Made by a program: the position numbers and the translations under genes. Below, one piece after another: positions 24,466 through 28,584 of a stretch of 28,584 bases of DNA. The notes under the pieces are model-generated. The model was not told the DNA's origin. It did no database searches and saw only the letters and a list, made by a program, of their open reading frames with translations. Positions within the stretch are counted from its first letter, which is position 1, and each line of letters starts with the position of its first letter. The DNA is from Lachnospiraceae bacterium (GTDB lineage Bacteria > Bacillota_A > Clostridia > Lachnospirales > Lachnospiraceae): assembly GCA_003446335.1 (NCBI GenBank), contig DMAZ01000211.1:1-28584 (forward strand), read 5' to 3'.

Positions 24466-26076
24466 TCATCCAAGTTTTCGGAATCTTTTAATAATTGACT
24501 CGGCGCATCTGAGACCGTCCATGGCGGCGGAAATGATACCGCCTGCGTAGCCCGCCCCTTCTCCGCAGGGATATATTCCCTCGACGGATGAGACATACTC
24601 TTCATTTCTCGGAATACGCACCGGCGATGACGACCGGCTTTCAATTCCGCTCAGGATAGCATCCGGCCGGTCAAATCCCCGGATCTTTCTTCCGAAAATT
24701 GATACACCTTCACCGATATCGCGCGCTGCAAATTCCGGCAGGATCTCATTCAGGTCCGCAAAGACCGTTCCTCCTTTCGCACAGGTGTCGAATTCTCCAT
24801 AGGAAACGCTGCATCTCTTTTCCTGAAAGTCAGCGAAAAGCTGTTGGGGAATCTTTCCGTCCCCCCGGCTGTATGCGGCTTTCTCAAGGATGCGCTGAAA
24901 TTCGATTCCGGTCAGCGCGTCGTGTGAAATCCCCTGTACATAAGGTACATATTCTTCCGGGGATACTGTTACAATGATGGCACTGTTGGCATTTGCCGAC
25001 CCACGGTCCGAATAACTCATGCCGTTGACCGCCAGCATGCCGTGTTCCGAAGAGGAATTCACGACATACCCACCCGGACACATGCAGAAAGAATACACAC
25101 CGTGGCCGTCGGAAGCCTTCGCGGTCAGTTTATACGCTGCAGGTGCAAGATGCCGTCCGGACAGTTTCCCGTACTGGGAAATATCGATCATAGACTGTGG
25201 ATGTTCTATTCGAACACCGAAAGCAAATGCTTTCGGCTGCATGATAAGACCGGTCTCCGACAGCATGGCAAATGTATCTCTGGCGGAGTGACCGAGTGCC
25301 AGAATACAGACACTGCAGGGAATCTGCTCCGTGTCGTTGACCGTTACAGCCTGTATATGTCCGTGCAGCGATTCTATGCCGGTGACTTTCGCATGGAATC
25401 GATACTCTCCCCCCATACTCTCGATTTCTTTTCTCATGCTTGACAGAATATTCACGAGCACATCGGTTCCGACATGGGGTTTTTGTTCATATAGTATGGA
25501 AGGATCCGCTCCGTGTGCTGCAAAGACTTCTTTTATGAATTTTGCGCGGAACTGCGGATCTTTCACGGAAGTATTCAGCTTCCCGTCTGAAAAAGTACCT
25601 GCACCGCCCTCTCCGAACTGTACGTTCGTCTCCGGATCCAGTTTTCCCCCATCCCAGAAGGACTCAACTTTCTCTGACCTCTCCTTTACATCGCCGCCCC
25701 TCTCCAGTATGAGCGGTCTGTATCCGCATCGGGCGAGAAGATATGCCGCAAAAAGTCCGGCAGGTCCGCATCCGACAATGACCGGCCGCTCTCTCAGAAT
25801 ATCGCTTCCGGAAGGAGGAATCCTGTAGTTTTCACGGGGAATTGACATAACATTGTTATGTCTACCTTTTGACATACGGAAATCCTTTTTCCCCAGAGAC
25901 ACATCGACTGTATAGATATAGAATAGATCCGGTTTTTTTCTCGCATCCAGGGACTTTTTACAGATATGGATCTCAAGAATATCCGATTCCTTTATGCGAA
26001 GCTCCCCGGCAGCCTTTTTTATAAGCTCTTTTTTTCCTGCCTCCACCGGCAGCTTGAGATTGGTTATCCTGATCAT
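24466..26076 (-). CDS. FAD-dependent dehydrogenase of the COG2509 type
   Basis: Uncharacterised flavoprotein of 536 residues. An N-terminal domain of about 95 residues (ITNLKLPVEAGKKELIKKAA and KSLDARKKPDLFYIYTVDVS) precedes the FAD-binding Rossmann fold with VIVGCGPAGLFAAYLLARCG (G102-x-G104-xx-G107). Further family marks are NVQFGEGGAGTFSDGKLNT, CPGGYVVNSSSEHGMLAVNG and YPCGEGAGYAGGIISAAMDG for the second FAD contact near the C-terminus. Cytoplasmic; the reaction is not known. Its ATG overlaps the stop of the next flavoprotein upstream by four bases. Confidence 0.92.
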   Translation of the reverse strand: MIRITNLKLPVEAGKKELIKKAAGELRIKESDILEIHICKKSLDARKKPDLFYIYTVDVSLGKKDFRMSKGRHNNVMSIPRENYRIPPSGSDILRERPVIVGCGPAGLFAAYLLARCGYRPLILERGGDVKERSEKVESFWDGGKLDPETNVQFGEGGAGTFSDGKLNTSVKDPQFRAKFIKEVFAAHGADPSILYEQKPHVGTDVLVNILSSMRKEIESMGGEYRFHAKVTGIESLHGHIQAVTVNDTEQIPCSVCILALGHSARDTFAMLSETGLIMQPKAFAFGVRIEHPQSMIDISQYGKLSGRHLAPAAYKLTAKASDGHGVYSFCMCPGGYVVNSSSEHGMLAVNGMSYSDRGSANANSAIIVTVSPEEYVPYVQGISHDALTGIEFQRILEKAAYSRGDGKIPQQLFADFQEKRCSVSYGEFDTCAKGGTVFADLNEILPEFAARDIGEGVSIFGRKIRGFDRPDAILSGIESRSSSPVRIPRNEEYVSSVEGIYPCGEGAGYAGGIISAAMDGLRCAESIIKRFRKLG

Positions 26077-27278
26077 AAGACCTCCGCTGCGTGCTTACCT
26101 GCAAGATACCCGGTCGACCATGCAAACTGCAGATTCCATCCGCCGCACTCTCCATCGATATCCAGGACTTCTCCCGTGAGATAGAATCCCTTCATCACGA
26201 GCGATTCGCATGTGTCAGCGCTCACTTCCGCGGTTGATACTCCGCCTGACGTGCACTGAGCGCAGGGAAATCCCTGACTGCCGGTGATCCTGACATTAAA
26301 ATTCTTGACCACATGGGAAAGCATTTCGGGGTCTGTACTTCCCTGAAGCTCCATGGATACCGCGTGCAGAAGTCTCTCCGGAAGGATTCCGACCAGCAGA
26401 TCGGAAATTTTACGATCCGGGTGGTCATTTTTCCTTTTTTTCAGAAAACCTGCGAATGCCTCTTCCGACATCTCCGGGAAAAAATCCAGGACGGCATGTA
26501 CGTTCAGTCTGCCTTCGAGAAGTCGCAGTGCCTGACCGCTCAGGGCAAATACCGGAATTCCGGAAATCCCCGAATCCGTAAGCTGGACCTGTCCGTGACT
26601 TGTTCCTATGAACAGGTCATCTGCATAGAGGCTTACGCCGGCTGCGACCCTTACGCCCGCCCATTTGAAGCGGCTTGCATCCTTCACCTTCAGAGGAACG
26701 AGTGCGGGAAGAGGCCGTATAACGGAATGCCCCATCTGCACAGCCAGATCATATCCGTTGGCGGGAAGCTGTTTTTCGGTAAGTGAAGCCGCTGTCCCGC
26801 ATGCAAGGATGATTTTGTCCGTCTCATAGTGCCAGGTATCGGTGAATACCTTAAAGCAGTCTTCATTCTTCTCTATCCGTCTGACCTGTTCACAATATTT
26901 TATTTTGACATGCAGTTCTTTCGCTCTCCACAGAAGGACTGTCAGAACAGATTCGGCCGTATCGGAATGCGGATAGATCCAGCCGTCCCTGTTCGTTGTA
27001 TAAATTCCCATTTTTGTGAAGGAAGCAATCGCATCCGTAGGGGAGAACGCATGAAGGATCTTTTCGGCGAAGGTCCGATCAGTTCCGTGATAGGCAAAGG
27101 AAGGATCGCCGACATTTGTCAGATTGCATCTGCCGTTCCCCGTGCGAAGCAGTTTTCTGCCCGCATTTTTTTCCTTTTCGAGAACCGTGACTTCCGCCCC
27201 GTACCCGGCAGCTGTGATTGCCGCGAAAAGTCCGGAGGCACCGGCACCGATTATTAACACTCTGTTCTTGTTCTTCAT
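26073..27278 (-). CDS. NAD(P)/FAD-dependent oxidoreductase (HI0933/BaiN-like)
   Basis: Flavoprotein of the HI0933 (YhiN/BaiN) family, 401 residues. FAD-binding motif VLIIGAGASGLFAAITAAGYG (G11-x-G13-xx-G16), GRKLLRTGNGRCNLTN, ACGTAASLTEKQLPANGYDL and the C-terminal TGEVLDIDGECGGWNLQFAW all match the family. BaiN itself acts in bile-acid metabolism, but most relatives have no assigned substrate and I would not infer that role here. I chose ATG 27278 because GGAGG lies six bases before it; the longer frame to 27311 adds eleven residues without a ribosome binding site. Confidence 0.92.
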   Translation of the reverse strand: MKNKNRVLIIGAGASGLFAAITAAGYGAEVTVLEKEKNAGRKLLRTGNGRCNLTNVGDPSFAYHGTDRTFAEKILHAFSPTDAIASFTKMGIYTTNRDGWIYPHSDTAESVLTVLLWRAKELHVKIKYCEQVRRIEKNEDCFKVFTDTWHYETDKIILACGTAASLTEKQLPANGYDLAVQMGHSVIRPLPALVPLKVKDASRFKWAGVRVAAGVSLYADDLFIGTSHGQVQLTDSGISGIPVFALSGQALRLLEGRLNVHAVLDFFPEMSEEAFAGFLKKRKNDHPDRKISDLLVGILPERLLHAVSMELQGSTDPEMLSHVVKNFNVRITGSQGFPCAQCTSGGVSTAEVSADTCESLVMKGFYLTGEVLDIDGECGGWNLQFAWSTGYLAGKHAAEVL

Positions 27279-27348
27279 GCGGATCCTCCGTTCTGATGTA
27301 CAACTGTTCATAACTGACAGGTTCCTTTGAGAGCCTGATCTGAAATCA

Positions 27349-28584
27349 TCACTTCTGTGTATTTTTCGGAATCACAACAAGTCCCGCATCCTTCATGGAC
27401 TGAAGAGACATAAGAATTCCGAATTTTGCGGACGGCCAGGTGAGTCCGCCCTGAAAGTAGACATTATAAGGCGGGCGGATCGGTCCGTCCGCAGAAAGTT
27501 CAATAGAAGATCCTTCGACAAATGCGCCCGCTGCCATTATGACCGGGTCATCGTATCCGGGCATGTCCCAGGGTTCCGGGGTGACATGGGAATCAACAGG
27601 GGCCGCCTTCTGTATCCCCTTACAGAAAGCAATGACTGCCTCCGGAGACCGGAGAGTCACAGCCTGTATAATATCATGCCGTGATTCCGTACTGTCCGGA
27701 AGAACGTCATACCCCAGCCTCTCATAGACATTTGCCGCAAAAATAGCACCCTTCAGTGCGGAGGAGACAATCACCGGGGCCATGAAAAATCCCTGATACA
27801 TAGCCGGGTTCACTCCCAGAGAGGGACCGACCTCTCTTCCGAGTCCCGGGCAGGTCATACGGTATGCCGCATTTTCCACATACTCTTTCTTCCCCGCTAT
27901 ATAGCCTCCGACCGGAGCAAGCCCGCCGCCCGGATTCTTTATGAGGGACCCGACGATCAGATCCGCTCCCACATCCGAAGGTTCATTCTTTTCAACAAAC
28001 TCCCCGTAACAGTTATCGACCATGACGATGATATCTTCCCGGACAGCTTTGACGCAGGCGATTGCTTTACCGATCTGCGCGACAGACAGTGTTCTTCTGG
28101 TGTCATAGCCTTTCGATCGCTGGATCGCTACCAGCCGGGTCTTTTGACTGATCGCCGATCGTATACCTTCCAGGTCAAAATTCCCGTCCGGCAGCAGATT
28201 GACCTGCTTATAGGTAACGCCATATTCAGCCAGACTCCCGCGGGATGGTCTGATGCCGATGACCTCTTCCAGTGTATCATATGGTTTGCCGGAAACAGAA
28301 AGAAGCTCATCACCGGGCCGCAGGTTCCCTGCCAGGGCAATGGACAGCGCATGTGTTCCGCAGGCGATCAGCGGTCGGACCAGAGCTGCCTCCGTGTGAA
28401 AGACTCTGCTGTAGACCTCCTCCAGTGTATCTCTTCCCAGATCATTGTATCCATAGCCGGTCGTTCCCTGCAGGCAGGCCTCACTGACCCGGCACCTCTG
28501 CATGGCGCCTGTCACTTTGATCTGATTGTATTCTGCTATTTTGTCCACTTCGTGGAATCTTTCCTTCAGTGTTTCGCAGATTTG
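27349..28584 (-). CDS. Methionine gamma-lyase family protein (aluminium-resistance homologue), 5' end outside window
   Basis: PLP-dependent fold-type I protein of the Met gamma-lyase/Alr family (PF06838). Seen: EVDKIAEYNQIKVTGAMQ, TTGYGYNDLGRDTLEEVYSR, ALVRPLIACGTHALSIALAG, DNCYGEFVEKNEPSDVGADL, and the presumed PLP lysine in GSLIKNPGGGLAPVGGYIAG. The reading frame is open through a GTG at 28548 to the window edge, with residues (CETLKERFHE) that fit the family, so the true start lies outside. Enzymatic role is inferred from the family only; homologues were named for aluminium tolerance. It lies 70 bases upstream of the flavoprotein pair on the same strand. Confidence 0.92.
   Translation of the reverse strand, partial: QICETLKERFHEVDKIAEYNQIKVTGAMQRCRVSEACLQGTTGYGYNDLGRDTLEEVYSRVFHTEAALVRPLIACGTHALSIALAGNLRPGDELLSVSGKPYDTLEEVIGIRPSRGSLAEYGVTYKQVNLLPDGNFDLEGIRSAISQKTRLVAIQRSKGYDTRRTLSVAQIGKAIACVKAVREDIIVMVDNCYGEFVEKNEPSDVGADLIVGSLIKNPGGGLAPVGGYIAGKKEYVENAAYRMTCPGLGREVGPSLGVNPAMYQGFFMAPVIVSSALKGAIFAANVYERLGYDVLPDSTESRHDIIQAVTLRSPEAVIAFCKGIQKAAPVDSHVTPEPWDMPGYDDPVIMAAGAFVEGSSIELSADGPIRPPYNVYFQGGLTWPSAKFGILMSLQSMKDAGLVVIPKNTQK

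Overview
The window looks like chromosome from a Gram-positive anaerobe of the Clostridia, most likely Lachnospiraceae. The evidence is the radC-mreBCD-mrdA-rodA order, a SepF-type divisome gene, a methionine gamma-lyase/aluminium-resistance homologue next to two flavoproteins, AGGAGG-type ribosome binding sites, and frequent 4-bp ATGA overlaps. I assigned the organism from gene content and codon style only. I see no rRNA, tRNA, CRISPR array, insertion sequence or phage gene.

Left part (1-3400). A decayed CASTOR/POLLUX-type ion-channel gene occupies 1-660 on the minus strand. It has lost its 5' end, has an internal deletion and carries a frameshift. Next come a terminator, an unknown 135-residue protein and a YccF membrane protein, also on the minus strand, and then a divergent L-lactate permease gene with its own promoter and terminator.

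Middle left (3400-8960). A 409-base AT-rich regulatory stretch contains a 16-bp-periodic array of CATATG-centred palindromes. It precedes a 1699-residue secreted multimodular family 32 glycoside hydrolase (fructan/sucrose hydrolase) with complete catalytic residues and a C-terminal beta-trefoil region. A perfect-stem terminator closes this unit.

Central minus-strand block (9000-15975). A cytidylate-kinase-like gene has its own promoter with an embedded inverted repeat. Upstream of it lies an operon that starts at a good promoter (15946-15974). Its order in the direction of transcription is: small P-loop protein, HlyD-like membrane protein, YggS PLP protein, SepF, an attenuator-like terminator, aroB, lspA and rluA-family pseudouridine synthase.

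Right minus-strand block (16020-24440). This is the rod-shape and peptidoglycan elongation operon: radC, mreB, mreC, mreD, mrdA (PBP2), rodA and a D,D-carboxypeptidase. Most junctions overlap or abut. A perfect 12-bp hairpin separates mrdA from rodA, at the place where several Clostridia carry minCDE.

Right edge (24466-28584). Two flavoproteins with a coupled junction lie downstream of a methionine gamma-lyase family gene that runs off the window.

Most of the window is ordinary housekeeping. The points most worth a second look are: the operator array before the fructanase gene; a perfect 16-bp hairpin just inside the HlyD-like coding sequence, which has a TTG start; the terminator abutting the aroB ribosome binding site; the very long acidic linker in SepF; the 36-bp tandem repeat at the start of the carboxypeptidase gene; and the hairpin plus missing min genes between mrdA and rodA. 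I found no convincing new multi-gene defence or mobile system.
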